DNA of 64,000 bases from assembly GCA_963573385.1 (NCBI GenBank), contig CAUYLG010033190.1, positions 186,001-250,000 of the forward strand, written 5' to 3'. Below the pieces are notes generated by a model, which ran no database searches, was not told the DNA's origin, and worked only from the letters and a program-made list of their open reading frames with translations. The DNA comes from Cacajao melanocephalus (taxonomy: Eukaryota > Chordata > Mammalia > Primates > Pitheciidae). This document shows, piece by piece, positions 1-14,029 of this stretch. Position 1 is the stretch's first letter, and the number at the start of each line of letters is the position of its first letter. A program made the position numbers and the translations under genes.

Positions 1-799
1 AAGTTAGATCTCTTCTCAGCTCCCTCATGATCCACTGATGATTGAGAGAACTAAAAGTTTTGCACAAACCCTAAATAACCTCATAGAGCATCAGTTCTCT
101 AAAATGAGCAATCGTTACTTCTAATAATATTTTGTCACAATATGACAATCATAGTTGATGTCTGTATTCTTGGTGGCATAGTTTTTTTTGAATGGCAGCC
201 TGCTCCAGCGTGGTATTTCCTTTTCACACTTAACTTTTCTATATCCCTCTTTTAATTGAGATTCTACTGAATCATGTTAAAGACAAACTCACTGGTTTAG
301 CATAATTTGCACATGTAAAATTCAAAACTGGTGTTCCTGGTCAGTAAGAGGCTTTCCATTTGGTCAGTCACATACATGCCTCCTTTGTTTTGTGGCTTCG
401 TTTTTATCTAGGACCTTGGAGTTCTATTCACTTGGTCCATGCTTGAGGAAAGGGCATGGAAGACCAGGCACTGGAGAATTTTATTGGCCAAGACTGGAAA
501 TATCCCACCACTTCCTTCATGTTAGAAGGCAGTCATATTTTAAAATAAGCATCTGTTAAAATTTTAAAAAAGAATGCAGTCATATTGCCATTTCTAACTG
601 TAAACAGGAGTGGAAAACTTACACTTTCTGTGGGTCCAGGAAGGAGACGGAACAGATGTGGTGGGAAGCTAGCTAGTTTCTGTCATAATGCTTTTCAATA
701 TTTATTTTCTTTTCTCTGTCACAAGATTAGAATAATCTGTTAATTTATGTAAAGTGTTTAGAAAATATCAATCCCCTTATACCTTTATTAATTATAAAG
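1..799. other. Unique AT-rich sequence, nothing recognised
   Basis: No Alu, MIR, L1 or LTR similarity is apparent by eye and there is no coding signal. CpG is rare, as expected for bulk primate DNA. Confidence 0.5.
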
Positions 800-962
800 C
801 CTCCTCATTTTCATAGTTTCTTGTTATTCTTATCACAACTCTGTGAAGATAGGAATGACTAACCTTGATTGTTAAATGATGAAACAGACTCAAAGGAGTT
901 GCCCAAGGCCATAGCGTATGTGTATGGTCAGCGTGGGATTTGAAACTGTGTCTCCTGACATG
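800..962 (-). repeat. MIR SINE fragment
   Basis: The stretch reads as reverse-complemented MIR. Hallmarks are 'tatcacaactctgtgaagat', then 'gatgaaacagactcaaagg', 'ttgcccaaggcca' and 'gggatttgaaactgtgtctc', matching the MIR core order seen in antisense. It is highly diverged, so the ends are approximate. Confidence 0.7.
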
Positions 963-3040
963 TGTCAAATACCTATTCCTTATAGGAAAAAATAAATATA
1001 TTTCTCAGATGTGAGAGGGAACCATGGTGCCTTGAATTGCTTACCTCATATCATAGGATCATGGGCATTGCTCTGCTTCGGGGATGTCACATGTCTACTT
1101 AGGCTTTATGGGACTTGCTATGTAGGACCACATATGGAGGCTTTCGAAATTATATGGCTCTTTTATAACTCCAAGGAGGGTCTGGACAGTTACATGCATT
1201 TTCTTTATTGCAAGTTGTTCTTGCCTCATATAACTTTCGTTTCTCCTCAGAACTAGCTTAAAGGTACCTGCAAATACGTACATATAAATTTCCCAGAGAA
1301 TTCATCTTTCCCTCTGACTGAAAGGAAGTTACCATATCTAATGTAGGTGAAATAAAAGTGAGATTGAAATTACTGTCATCTTCCATACCTAATTCAAGAA
1401 TATTATATACTTAGATTTCAATTAATAACTCACACTTCATCCTAACTGAATTTCTGATGCCCTATGTAACTTAGCAAAACAAACCCATAAGAAATATGCT
1501 TTCTTTGCCTTCTGCAAATAACCTTATTGACATGGACAGAGATTAAAACACAAATGATGACTAAGAGGAAAAGTCAAAATTACTTTGTTCTAATTATAAA
1601 TGTTATAGAGAAAGCTTGCTGACTAATACTTCAGTGCCTATAGATGATATAAAATTTATTGTGAAAAACATCCTTTAATTCTTTTTAAAATAATTTATTC
1701 TGAAATACATACATTTATAAAAATTCTATAGATTTTGGTAATTTCAATTACACTAGTACTAGCAATAAATATGCTCTGCATATTTTTTTGTGGAGTTTCA
1801 AGGGATGGGTCATTGTAGAAAATGAAATTTAACCTAACTGGAATGCTAATACACGGTGTAGCTTCAGACACAGGGCATACTCAATAACCTGACTTCAGAG
1901 ATTACAGGACACAATCATATTGAAATATGTGGAATTTTAACAATTCAGATTTCTAATGGCATAATACAAAAGATAAGTAGTTATCATATCCATGAAAAAA
2001 ACAACTTGTTAGGCTAACACATCTGGGAAGTGACTCAAGGCCTAAACAGAAGTAGATGCACTATTAAGCAAAAAACTGAAGCATCAGGTATATTGTACCT
2101 GATTTTGCCAATGCACACAGGCACAGAGAGAGATGACTCTAAAATTCTATCCAACTAACTGTGTTACTTTTGTTGTGTTGCTGTGTTGACGTGTGTGTGC
2201 GCAGAGGGTAAATGCACACATAAATATATCAAGTCAATTTCCTTCTAGAGGAGCCCAGAGTATTAGATTGATTGCTAGCATCATCCTTTTAGAATTTTCT
2301 ACCTTTTTAAAGTCTTTGTGGGATTCAACAACTTAGGGATCTTCTCCAAGCCACTTCTCAATAGAAATTTCTACTGATAACAGAATATATAAGAGTTTAT
2401 ATAGAGTACAGGTAACTCTCATTTGGCTCATGCCAATTATCTGTGTGACTTTATACATCTTAGGTGTCTAAGTATTTATTCTTGAAAGAGCACTGGTCAG
2501 TGGGTAAAGCCATGTCATATGCATTATTTAAAACTAAGGCAGATATTCGTTGGTCCGTATCCTTTCATTGGTGCCACTTCATATCTGACAGTGATAGTCT
2601 CCCCATCTAAACCTGGTAGGTTCTCTATTACTTGCCTCTTCCTGCCAGCTGGAGGGATCTCTTGACCCTGCCTCACTATTGGAGCTTGGAGTACTTATAC
2701 CCTTTTCTTTAATGAATTTAACTCTTTGATTGAGACCTCTAACTTTTTAAAGTCACACATTTTTATCACATGTAGCTTTACTTAGTTTGAGTCTCAGTTT
2801 TGTCCTGTCTCAGCCTATGTTGTTCCCCCAAACATTTAAGGCAAGAAATGGGAACTAACACATCTTTTAAGAATTGGACATGTGATCTTGCATCAGAGTT
2901 ATTATAAAGCACTACTTACTAGACATTGCTTTAAGGCTGTCTCAAGCATCCACACTTAGTAACTGTTTTACTTATAAGCCTGTGTTAATATATGTTTTCC
3001 CAGTAGTCTGATAATGAGTTCTTATTGGACATACTGCATT
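963..3040. other. Unique sequence, possible weak MIR near 2.9 kb
   Basis: This is mostly unassigned AT-rich DNA. Around 2893-2965 the words 'ataaagcactacttactaga' and 'cattgctttaaggctgtctc' faintly recall the distal part of an antisense MIR, but the match is too decayed to annotate separately. Two overlapping 60-80 residue open frames near 1.0-1.3 kb lie on opposite strands and have no recognisable domain. Confidence 0.4.
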
Positions 3041-3044
3041 TGTC

Positions 3045-3475
3045 AGGGTTTGGTTAGGAAAATAGAAACCACACTTAATATTTCAAGTCAGAAGTAATTA
3101 ACTTTAGGAAATTAGGTGTTTACATAGCATTAGAAAGTCTAAAAGACAACAATCAGAAAAAAAATGATTAACTCTCAGCATATGAGATAGCTGCAAAAAT
3201 GACAGGAAATTGCTGCTGATTTGGCTATCTGGTCACTGAAGTTGGTGATTTTCAGAAGCCCACACAAACTTTAGGTCTGACACCTGGCTTCCAGCTGTTG
3301 TTGGAGAAAAATTAATTTTTCTTTCTTTTCTGCCTTCCCAATCTTTTGCAAGTGTACCTCATTAGCACAATCAAATTTGGAACCATCCTGTTTAAGACAT
3401 TCTGGGAGTGTGGCTTCTAGGCAATGCATGGAAAAGTGTATAAAGGGGCAGAGATGATGCAGCGTTGATGAGGCA
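3045..3475. repeat. Possible ancient interspersed repeat, unclassified
   Basis: The segment opens with 'gtcagggtttggttagg' and closes with 'ctgggagtgtggcttctagg', words shared with a widespread old mammalian repeat ('gtcagggttctccagag' type). I cannot name the family. Divergence is high, and unique sequence remains possible. Confidence 0.3.
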
Positions 3476-3844
3476 ATTCAGAATGTTGGCAAATCAGAAT
3501 TTTAGATGAATATTGAGGTCAACCAGATGTCTCCCCCATCCATTTTTATATTTCATGTTCTAAGTTTGCCTGCCTTAATGCCCCATATCTACATACAGAC
3601 ACACAGACACATACATACTTTTAACCAAAAAGAATGGCTAGAAAAATATTGCAGTAAGAAGAATGCACTGAATTTTTGAAGTTTATTACCTGCATACTTA
3701 AGAGATAATGCTAAAGCATGAGTCATCATTGATATTTAGCATCACTAATTTTAAACCTATGCAGATTATTGCTTTAAGGAATAGTACTGCTGGCATGTAC
3801 AGAAGAGAAGACATTTTCAGTAAGTTATTTTCCTCACAGGAGCT

Positions 3845-4050
3845 GGTGTGCTATAAGTTACAGTAAAGAATATGGGTTTTTGAGTAAGGTTTAGTTCTTG
3901 AGTGACTTTTAAAATTTTACTTACCCTCTGTGAGTTTTAACATTGTTATCTATAAAGTGGGGATACAAACAGCATCCACCTGCCTCAAACTTTGTTATGT
4001 GATCCTAAGAGATAATGTATACATAAAAGTGGTTGATAATAGTGAGTTCT
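3845..4050 (+). repeat. MIR SINE fragment
   Basis: Sense MIR order is visible: 'gtgtgctataagttacagtaaagaatatggg' region (tRNA-like head), then 'gagtgacttttaaaattttacttaccctctgtgag', then 'gttatctataaagtggggat' and the late 'gagataatgtatacataaaag'. Old and diverged, with no target duplication left. Confidence 0.7.
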
Positions 4051-4473
4051 GAAACATATTATTTCCTCTCCTTCCTATCAGTTCTTCAATATTCTTTCTA
4101 AGGGTTGGACTCTGGTTTTGAGGAAGTAGGTGGAAAAATGTGTGGTTGATATTTCCTAAGATTGATGGAGTGTTTTTTTTTTTAACAGTAAATAAGCTTT
4201 CTTATAATTTTTCTAATACTTTGCACCAATTCTGTAAAACTGCATGAATCTAGAACATAACTTGATTATCAGTAATCTTAAATATTCTCCCTCTCATCTG
4301 CTTATCTGCCAGTGAGGAATTTGTTTTGTAATGAAGCTGTCCTTTCTCATTAGGATTAAGCGAGAATGCATCAAACATTTAGAAACAAAGATACATATTG
4401 GAATATGCACATAACTGCTGAAATATGATTTACCTTTCATCATCACTTTTATGTTGATCAGATGTGAGGATAG

Positions 4474-4843
<370 letters not shown>

Positions 4844-4850
4844 TGTATTC

Positions 4851-5470
4851 ATTTTTTGATATGCATGTTAAGGGACAAGGGAAGTGCAACCTCTACTCCA
4901 ACTGAAGGTGCAGAACAGAGATAAGTAAGAAGAGCCAATGGTTTGGGGAGAAGCAGGAGAGAGAAAAATAAAAACCCAGGACAGGAGGATTTAACAGTAA
5001 AAGAACTTTGATATCACATCTAAACGTTAATTTCATGATGAGCCAAACTTTTCCATTTTGTAAATAGTGGTGTCATCATGTAGATGACATTGGTGTAGCA
5101 ATATGTAGCTGATGTAGCTTCTTAGGGTGGCAAAGAAAGGACAATTAGCTAATGCTTGGGGAGACCAAAGGTAAAATGCTTTCATTCGGTTCAGCTTCTC
5201 TGAGTCTTGGTAGTTATTAATATGCCAGGTATCGTAGAGGAAGCAAGGTGATAACCCTCAAAGCTCCGTTATTTTTACTATTCTGCTTTTCCCCCAAACC
5301 ATTAACTTTTATTTAGCCTTAGTTTTTTTTGTTACTGATTTAATATAATTAATGAATTTTTCTTTCAGGTGTATTAAAATAAAATTTCATTGAGTCACTA
5401 AGGAAGGTTCCCATGAATCTTTGAGGTTACTTTGACAGGTCACTTCTGGATGCCTTTTACTTCATTCACA
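4851..5470. other. Unique sequence, nothing recognised
   Basis: No repeat family, exon signal or RNA gene is seen. A purine-rich patch lies at 4925-4990. Confidence 0.4.
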
Positions 5471-5474
5471 TGGC

Positions 5475-5765
5475 TTTAGTTTGTTGTACCAGTCAAGATA
5501 GGCTAGTCTGTGCTATACTATCAAAAACCAAAAATTTTAAAAAACTAGTAGCTTAATAAAACAAAAATGTATTTCTTTTTCATGTCATAAATAGGTACAC
5601 AACCATTTATGCTGGGAGACCCACCTAGTTTTAAAGACCATAGTCACTTAGGAACCTAGGCTGACAGAGGCTCCACAATTTTCTAGCTACATTAACTGGA
5701 ATGATGGCTAGACTCTTCATTGGCCATGGTAGAAGAAACAGAGAGAGACTGAAACCCATGATAAA
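5475..5765. repeat. Possible ancient interspersed repeat, unclassified
   Basis: Phrases such as 'agcttaataaaacaaaaatg', 'cacttaggaacctaggctga' and 'cagaggctccaca' recur in a common old mammalian repeat whose sense strand has '...gtggcttaaaacaacaaa... cagggacccaggctgacgg...'. I recognise the phrase pattern but not the family name with certainty. Confidence 0.4.
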
Positions 5766-6001
5766 GAAAGAGAAACTGCAAAGTTACTGGGACATTTAGA
5801 AAACTGACTGGAATATTTGATGAGCATGGCTATTTCTGCCATAATTGGAAACGTTTACTTTTATGTATTTAAGTTATAAATTAGAATTTCATAAAACTGC
5901 TTCGATACCAGAACATATTTTCATATACTATAGCATGTCTGCGGTTTAATCACTTGGCAATTAATTGTATAAATTTACATAATTTGTTTTTAAAAAAATG
6001 G

Positions 6002-6317
6002 TTTTTTTTTGTTTTTTTTGTTTTTTGTTTTTTGAGACAAGATCTCTTTCTGTCACCCAGGCTAGAGTGTAGTGGCACAGTCTCAGCTCACTGCAACTTC
6101 CACCTCCTGGGCCAAATTGATCTTCCCACCTCAGCCTCCCAAGTAGCTGAGACTACAGGCATGTGCCATCGCACCCAGCTAATTTTATGTATATTTTATG
6201 GAGATGGGGTTTCTCCATGTTTCTCAGGCTGATCTCAAAATCCTAGGCTCAAGTGATCCACCCGCCCTGGCCTCCCAGAGTTCTGGGATTACAGGTGTGA
6301 GTTATCGTGCCTAGCCT
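6002..6317 (-). mobile_element. Alu SINE, old (J-like)
   Basis: Complete antisense Alu with an impure T/G tail ('ttttttgttttttgttttttgag'). It runs through the right monomer ('tgtcacccaggctagagtg'), the linker ('aattttatgtatattttatgg') and the left monomer ('gcctcccagagttctgggat'). Many changes from consensus and 'aaatcctaggctcaagtgat' favour an AluJ-age insertion. Confidence 0.93.
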
Positions 6318-7248
<931 letters not shown>

Positions 7249-8581
7249 TACTCTTCATTTTCTTAAACCCTATTGGTTTAAGAATATTATTTTGCTTTTC
7301 TCTGCTGAAATAGAGGTCACTACCATTTTTAAAGCTCTTCTCACTAACATGATGTCAGTTTATTTAGCTCATTCATATCAAGGTTCTATATATTTTTGGA
7401 AAATGGTGATCTGGTTCATTCATCTTACAATGTGACCAACTTGAGGGCATTTAGAAAGTGCATGTTATGTTACCTTGTTACTAGAAGTCCAAAATTAGAC
7501 TGAATGGAGACCAAGATAATTATGACTAAAGGATTAGATTCTCAAGACTAAGTGGACTCATTTGTGTGTGCAGATATTTATCAATCCTTTGTGAGAAATG
7601 TCCTTCTCAGCAGGCAGCATTAGCAGAATTTAAAGACTAAAGGAGGACAAACAAAATTTTTAGTCATGACAAAAGCAATTTCTTGCCTTTGTATGGTGAT
7701 TTATGGCTTACAGCATCCTTGACACCTGCCTAGAAGATAGGCAGGCCTAGCAGTCCTGAGTATCTTCATTTCATAATCATGAAATTGATATGTGTCTGAC
7801 AATAATTAGAATACAGCTTAGAGCTCAGATTTTCTGGTTTGTACACACTCCATAATGCAGACTTTACCAGTCTAGTCACGATTCCTTACATACACAACAG
7901 ATGACCCTTGCAAAAAAGGAAATAGCTTGCACTACTTGTATACTGTGGTCATCCTTCATGTTTCCATATCAGCATGTTCCCTAAACTTGTAGAAAGTGCT
8001 CTTTGTGCTCCTGGGCACAGGGAAAAAGGGGCCTTGCAGGGCAACAGAGGATGCGAATGATACCTGTGAGGAAGGATATCGTTTATGGGCCAGTCACTCA
8101 GTTCTGAATATAGTGGAGATAGGGCCAAAGATATTTCTTTAAAAATGCTATAAGTATTGTTTACTTCAAACGCTTCAGGTGTTGTTTACTGCTAATTTAC
8201 TGCTATTGTTTAAAAGTAGTGATTTACAGTCAGAAATCGTACTTGTGGTTGGATTTTTAAAAAGAGTAAGAATTATACAGTTTCTCTTGAAATCAGTGTA
8301 ATAGATAAAGAAAAAATATATCTGACAAAAGCCTAGAACAGAGTTCTCTAGTGAGAATGATGCAGTAGATAAAGATTAAATATGGTATCCACATAATCCC
8401 AGAATATTTTTGTAAGTTGTTGCAGTGTAGTGGTTGGGGGTGTTTCATGAGATGTTATGATAAGAAATGTGATCACAAAATAATTTCATAAGATTATAGA
8501 AACTGCAATTTGAGGCATAAAATATGTTATTGCATTGGATATAATAGTGAAGAAACATCAGCATGCAAGAAAAGATTAGTT
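7249..8581. other. Unique sequence, nothing recognised
   Basis: No confident repeat or gene signal was seen in these 1.3 kb. Confidence 0.4.
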
Positions 8582-8945
<364 letters not shown>

Positions 8946-9237
8946 TTAGGCACATTGTAGTTTTCTAGGTTTGTCCATGATATGAAGAACTTCAGGCAAT
9001 CATATATCTTTTCTGCTTATTGCCTATCATTCTGAAATGATAGGAAGTCACTTCTGCAAAGTGATATCTTTGTGAGCATTACCTTCTTTGAAGTCCTCTT
9101 TGTAAGAACTGATTTGTGGGGTAGAGTATAAATGCTCACACTTTGGCTTGAATGTTTGCGGTTGTTTTCCTCAAGGGATGGCAAAAGAGACTGAGACAGT
9201 GTGAAAGGATGAATAGCTGAGAGAAAAGGAGAGTGGA

Positions 9238-9603
9238 AGAGTATTCTCAGCCTTAAAAAAGAAGTATATCCTGCCATTTGAGACAACATGGATGAGCATA
9301 AAGGACAGTATACTAAGTGAAATAAGCCAGGCACAGAAAGAAAAGTACTGGATAGTCTCACTTATATGTGTAATCTGAGAAACTGAATACACAGAAGCAG
9401 AGTAGAATAGTAAGTAGCAGGGGTCGGATTCTGAGAGAAATGGAGAGATGTGGGTCAAGGGGTACAAACTAGTAGTTATAAGATGAATAAGTTCTGGATA
9501 AGTAATAAGATGAATAAGTCATCATGTACAGCATGGTAACTATAGTTATTAATAATGTAGTGGTACTTGAAATTTGCTAAGAAAGTGGAACTTAAGTATT
9601 CTC

Positions 9604-9637
<34 letters not shown>

Positions 9638-9775
9638 GTGTGACATAACAGATAATTAACTTGATTGTGGTAATCATTTCACAATTTGCATGTGTATCAA
9701 AACATCACCTTGTATGCCTTGAATATAAACCCTTTCTATTTGTCAATTAAATCTCATTAAAAGTGAAAAAATGAT
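9238..9775 (+). mobile_element. L1 3' end (L1M-type), 5'-truncated
   Basis: The order 'acaacatggatgagcataaa', 'aagtgaaataagccaggcac', 'ttgctaagaaagtggaactt', 'gattgtggtaatcatttcac' and 'tcaaaacatcaccttg', ending in 'tttgtcaattaaatctcat', is the ORF2 tail plus 3' UTR of older L1M elements in sense. The (AC)n at 9605-9635 sits where the family has a short 'cacacac' motif. Confidence 0.88.
9605..9635. repeat. (AC)n microsatellite, about 15 units
   Basis: An uninterrupted AC run inside the L1 3' UTR, followed by GTGTGTG at 9636-9642, so the locus also has a small inverted AC/GT component. Confidence 0.97.
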
Positions 9776-11684
9776 TTCTTGAAATTGAAAATGTTTAGAT
9801 CAGCTAACTTTTCTAACCAGTTAGACTAGAGAAGAAGCCAATCCAAGAGGAGGCAGAATTGCTAATGTACTGCTTAGTGACTGTGACTAATTACAGAACT
9901 TAATTAAGCTGTCAAGAAGGAATAAAGACAATCAGTCTCAGTCAGTTCCCACTCTTTTGCACCCAGGAGCATGAGCAAATCCACTTTCTCCCAGGCCACC
10001 ACATAATCCTTGCTCTCTCGCTTGATATTGATGTAACCTCATATGCACCTTCCTGAGGCGATGCAGGTTATACAAGTAAATGACACACTTTGCCTGTTGT
10101 TTCATCCTGCCCTAGCAGATTTATTCATACCATAGTTGGCATATGAACTTGCTACTTTAATTACAGCTCTTGAGCACGTACTAATTGAAAGTTATTGTAT
10201 AATGTAATTTTGTGGGTAGAGGACTATTGGGTTTGTGTTTATTTTTCTGTCACTACTTAATTTGGAATGCCCTATTGTTATCCTTAGTAATGTGGATGTT
10301 TTAGAAAGTTTCTGAGTATCCTTTGATGCTATTCAAAACTGTCCTTTGATGCTTAAGAGGTACAGTGTTTACAGATACAGATCAGGAGTAGATCCTGGTT
10401 TCACAAGCCTGAAGTTTATACAATTTGAGAGACCTTCATTAAGAAAAATTATACAAAATTGTGAACATAAAATTAGATGCAAAGATGGATAGGAGGAGCA
10501 TTCCTGAAACCCAGTCTTACATCGGGAAGTCTAACAATGACTATGCATAGAAGTAACTCCAAGCCACAGAAATATAGCCTCACCCAAACCAAAGGAATTC
10601 CCAAACATATTTTCCTTAACCAGGTCCTATTGGGTCCACAAGCACTCCAGTTCTTAAATTAGAACTTGTATACCAACCATATTTTATTAAAGGTCAGTTA
10701 ATCAACTCTTAGGTGATAAATTCCATGAATGGGAGACAGTATATATTTTAGGCTGTAGGTAGACTACCCTTTCATTTCCTCAGAGGGCATAAAAACATGA
10801 AATTGTTCTTTCCAATACTTTACAAGCATCCTTCATCCCCACCTCATCAATATAATACACATAAATTATATGTGGCAATAGAACATAAGAGGTGAAGTGA
10901 GAGTACAACGTTATGCTCATGAGGAAACACATTATCATTAGTGTAAATAAAACCTGAAAATATTCCTCGTTGACCAGAATTCCCAGTCAATAATGAAATC
11001 TATATTCAGGATGGATTATACAACAGCCATTTACAATGGCAGTTTATCATTAGGGATATGGAGGTTATTGGGAAAATTTAAGACACCCCTGATATCCTTA
11101 TGGCTTTTAAGAACCTTTGCGCTTCATCTTTCATATTCTGCCCACTGTTAGCTCTGAGGTTTGAAATTCCCAGGCCTTACTTCCACAAAAATACCAGCAA
11201 ATTCTTACAAAGAACAAAGACCATGGTAAGTGATATCCTAGTCATCTTTTCTGAAGCACTGTCTGCCTTCAAAATACTGTATTGATTATATTTTGTGTCT
11301 TCTTGTTTTTATTGCTTAGAAAATTGTCCATAACTTTCTAGCCTGCAAATGGCATTGTCTCCTTTCCAGAGCTAGTTTTCCTTTTCGTCATCTTAGTCTT
11401 TTTAGTTAAAACAACACCTACCTATTTGTTTTGTTTATTATCCCTTTGGAGCAGGAACTGTGTAAAGTTCTGTTGTGAATCTCTGTCCATGACTGCTTTC
11501 TGTGTCTGTAGTTTGACTGCCCTCCTTGTACTCTCTCCTCTTAAATCTTTGCTTAATGAATTTGTTCTAATAATATGAAAACTCAATGGGAAATTATGAG
11601 AACTTTTGATACCTGTACTAATGATGACACCTATGGAAGGTATAAAAAACAAACTTATGTTCCATGCTACATGCCACATTTTAT
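9776..11684. other. Unique sequence, nothing confident
   Basis: No assigned repeat or exon. The stretch 10477-10662 has one 61-residue open frame with no recognisable domain. Composition is ordinary AT-rich non-coding DNA. Confidence 0.4.
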
Positions 11685-11790
11685 GTGGGAAGTTGAGACT
11701 CAAAGAGCCTATGCAGCTGTCTCAAAGGTACATAGGTAGGAAGTAGTAAAGGTGGGATTTGGACCCAGGACGTGCTGGCTCTAAAACATG
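11685..11790 (-). repeat. MIR SINE fragment
   Basis: Antisense MIR words appear in order: 'gggaagttgagactcaaaga', 'tcaaaggtacataggtagga', 'aggtgggatttggacccagg' and 'tgctggctctaaaa'. Only the central part of the element survives. Confidence 0.62.
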
Positions 11791-12909
11791 TCTTCTTTCG
11801 TTTTAACTGTTTCTATTTGATAAAGTAAAAACTGTAATGTCCTGGTTAATGAGTCCCTTTATGACAAAGTTAGCTATGTTTTATTTTTTAATTAAGCCTT
11901 TTGGAGGAAAGTTATTTTATAAACTAAGGGGGTTGGCATATAAGTTAGATTTAGCGTTATAATAGTCATTTGTAACATTCCCTATAGTTTCTACAATGTA
12001 CTAACAGGATCTCTTGGGAAATGTTGGACTTCCCACGTCACAACTACTCAAAAGAAGTATTGGTGAACAGTTTGGGTTACTGAGTCGGTACCATTAAGAG
12101 AGATAAGATCTTTCCCCAAAGCTACCTGGAAAATTGAGAAGTGCTGCACTTCCATCCTAAGGAAACAAGGGTAAGTGGTGCCAGATTTCATTCTTAGTGG
12201 CTCTCCCACTTTGTGACATTGTTTCTCTTTCCCACCATTGGGAACACTGCATCGTATTGAACCTGGAAGGAAGCGTGGTAAGACAGGAATCATCACTGTT
12301 TTCTATTAAGGAACCAATAAGGCATTTACTTTAAAAAGTCACCAGTGTTTGTGACTTTTTAAAGTACACTAAATGAACCCATTTTAGTGTATTTTGGGGG
12401 AACTTCATGCTATAATGAAGCATTAGACCAGAGATGGAAGAAGCTCAGACTGACTTGGTGGATCAGTGGTGTATTCCTGCTGTCCTCATTGGTCACTAAG
12501 TTTTGTGTAACAAGAGAGCTTACCCTTAAAGGAACATGTAGGTCACATTTCAGTACTTCTATTCTACATATTTCTTCCTGATGTTCTGGGGTAAATTTTT
12601 GTATCTCCACTTTGTTGACAAATTTATATTATTGGGGTATAGCCTTTCTGTTTATAAAGTTTTTTTTTTTTGTAACTAGGAAACACTGACTGATCTTTAA
12701 GTATTTCCTGAATTATCACTGCCTTCTATGTAAATGTGTGGAATTACAAAGAAGCCATGGATACTAAGCTGCTTACTTTTGAAACTGTAAATACTAAGCG
12801 TCTGTAATCTACAAAGATGGACAGAGTTAAGGAAACTGGTCAGTGGGCTATTTTAGAGATATTGTGTAGGGGAGTGAGTTACTTTTTCTAAGATATATTA
12901 ATGACATAA
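11791..12909. other. Unique sequence, nothing recognised
   Basis: It contains several 60-80 residue frames, including an overlapping opposite-strand pair near 12.39-12.61 kb. None has a recognisable domain or start context. Confidence 0.4.
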
Positions 12910-12981
12910 TGTCATTAAGGAAGGTTAGCCAGAGTCTCATTGAGCATTTGGGACAATATAGCCCTTTCTAGCACAAATCAT
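12910..12981 (+). repeat. Dispersed 72-bp duplication, copy A
   Basis: Begins 'tgtcattaaggaaggttagc' and ends 'ctagcacaaatcat'. A second copy in the same orientation lies at 13928-13998. I count four substitutions and one single-base indel, about 93% identity by eye. Confidence 0.93.
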
Positions 12982-13419
12982 AGATAAACAAGTCATGCTC
13001 ATTTACATCTGTGGTCCTCGGATTTTGTTTGGCTTTAAAAGATTAATCTCAATGGGAAAATGAGTCAATTCCGTCTTGCAATTCCTTTAGCAGAATTCTT
13101 TTCATACTCCTTTTCTCCATTGCCTCTCACCATTTACTTTTTCATTTGTTTTCATTCTTCAAAGACTATTATTTAATTCTTTAACTATATTGACTGGTAG
13201 CATTTCCAGGTAATTTACAATCTAGAAAAGGATCTTCAAAGAGCAAAAATGCTTCAGATAAAAATAAATGAATTTATGTTGTTTGTGTGATAGATAATGA
13301 ACTATTTTTCATGCTAGCTGTATTTCAAGCTTCTCCAAATGATATGCATATCGATACTGACTGATGGGCAGCCTGGCAAATATAAAATAAAGTTCTTAGC
13401 ATTTTGTTTTGAATATATT
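12982..13419. other. Unique spacer between the duplicated segments
   Basis: Ordinary AT-rich DNA. No repeat family recognised. Confidence 0.4.
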
Positions 13420-13604
13420 ATAAAAATGTTCTCCAAGCTTGCCAGAAAATAAGAAATACTAGAAATGCTCTTTAAAAATTACAAATTCTTCTGTCTCACC
13501 TCAGATCAATGGAATCACATTTTTTTCAGACTTTTTTTCAGTAATGTCCTGCAAATTTGTATTTGTATAGAATTCTAAGATTAGCATACTTGGAAAACAC
13601 TGAA
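13420..13604 (+). mobile_element. MER5A-like hAT (Charlie) DNA transposon fragment
   Basis: 'ctttaaaaattacaaattct', 'tctcacctcagatcaatgga' and the end 'cttggaaaacactg' follow the order of MER5A ('...aaatacaaattcctgggcc...cctactgaatcag...gagaaccactg'). It is a non-autonomous element of hAT type, strongly diverged, with no intact terminal inverted repeat (TIR) pair. Confidence 0.55.
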
Positions 13605-13870
13605 TCATAGTGGATAGGTAGTACTATCCACTACCTTCTTTCATGCTTGTACTACAGTTAATTGTGTAAAAGTTGACCAAAGCTTAATATTCTAAAAGAT
13701 GGTTGGTTCCCAGAAAACAGAACACTGTGATAAAGTAATTATCATTACAAAGCAGTATCACAAAGTTCTTCATGTTTTAGGGTATGGTGTAGTCTAGCTT
13801 TTTGTATGTGTCTTAGAATAAATTTCTATACCTGTTCTTTAATGTTATTTTGCTTTACCACTTAAACTCA

Positions 13871-13919
13871 TAGTCAATGTAAGCATAATGAACATGCTTT
13901 GAGATAAACCATTTGGCAC
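13871..13919 (+). repeat. Inverted-repeat arm 1 of a compound repeat
   Basis: 'tagtcaatgtaagcataatg...ccatttggcac' pairs in reverse complement with 14027-14076 at about 84% identity (41 of 49 aligned, one gap). The 9-bp core AAACCATTT (13907-13915) is direct, not inverted, relative to the other arm. Confidence 0.85.
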
Positions 13920-14029
13920 ACCTAAAGTGTCATTAAGGAAGATTAGCCAGAGTCTCATTGAGTATCTGGGATAATATAGCCCTTTCTAGCACAATCATGA
14001 CAATGTAGCCCTTTTTAGCACCTAAAGTG
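13919..14029 (+). repeat. 11-bp direct repeats bracketing the hairpin loop
   Basis: CACCTAAAGTG occurs at 13919-13929 and again at 14019-14029, exactly 100 bp apart. Between them lie the 71-bp copy B of the dispersed duplication and a partial extra copy of its end ('acaatgtagcccttttt...', 14000-14021). Confidence 0.92.
13928..13998 (+). repeat. Dispersed 72-bp duplication, copy B
   Basis: Same orientation as 12910-12981, located in the loop of the inverted repeat. The last 22 bp ('ataatatagccctttctagc...') is repeated again at 14000-14021 with a few changes. Confidence 0.93.

Noticed and set aside
9017..9467. Two overlapping minus-strand frames of 114 and 98 residues
   Set aside because: They are antisense to the L1 3' end and flanking DNA, with serine/leucine-rich composition and no domain. 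Two overlapping frames on one strand in AT-rich DNA are expected by chance.
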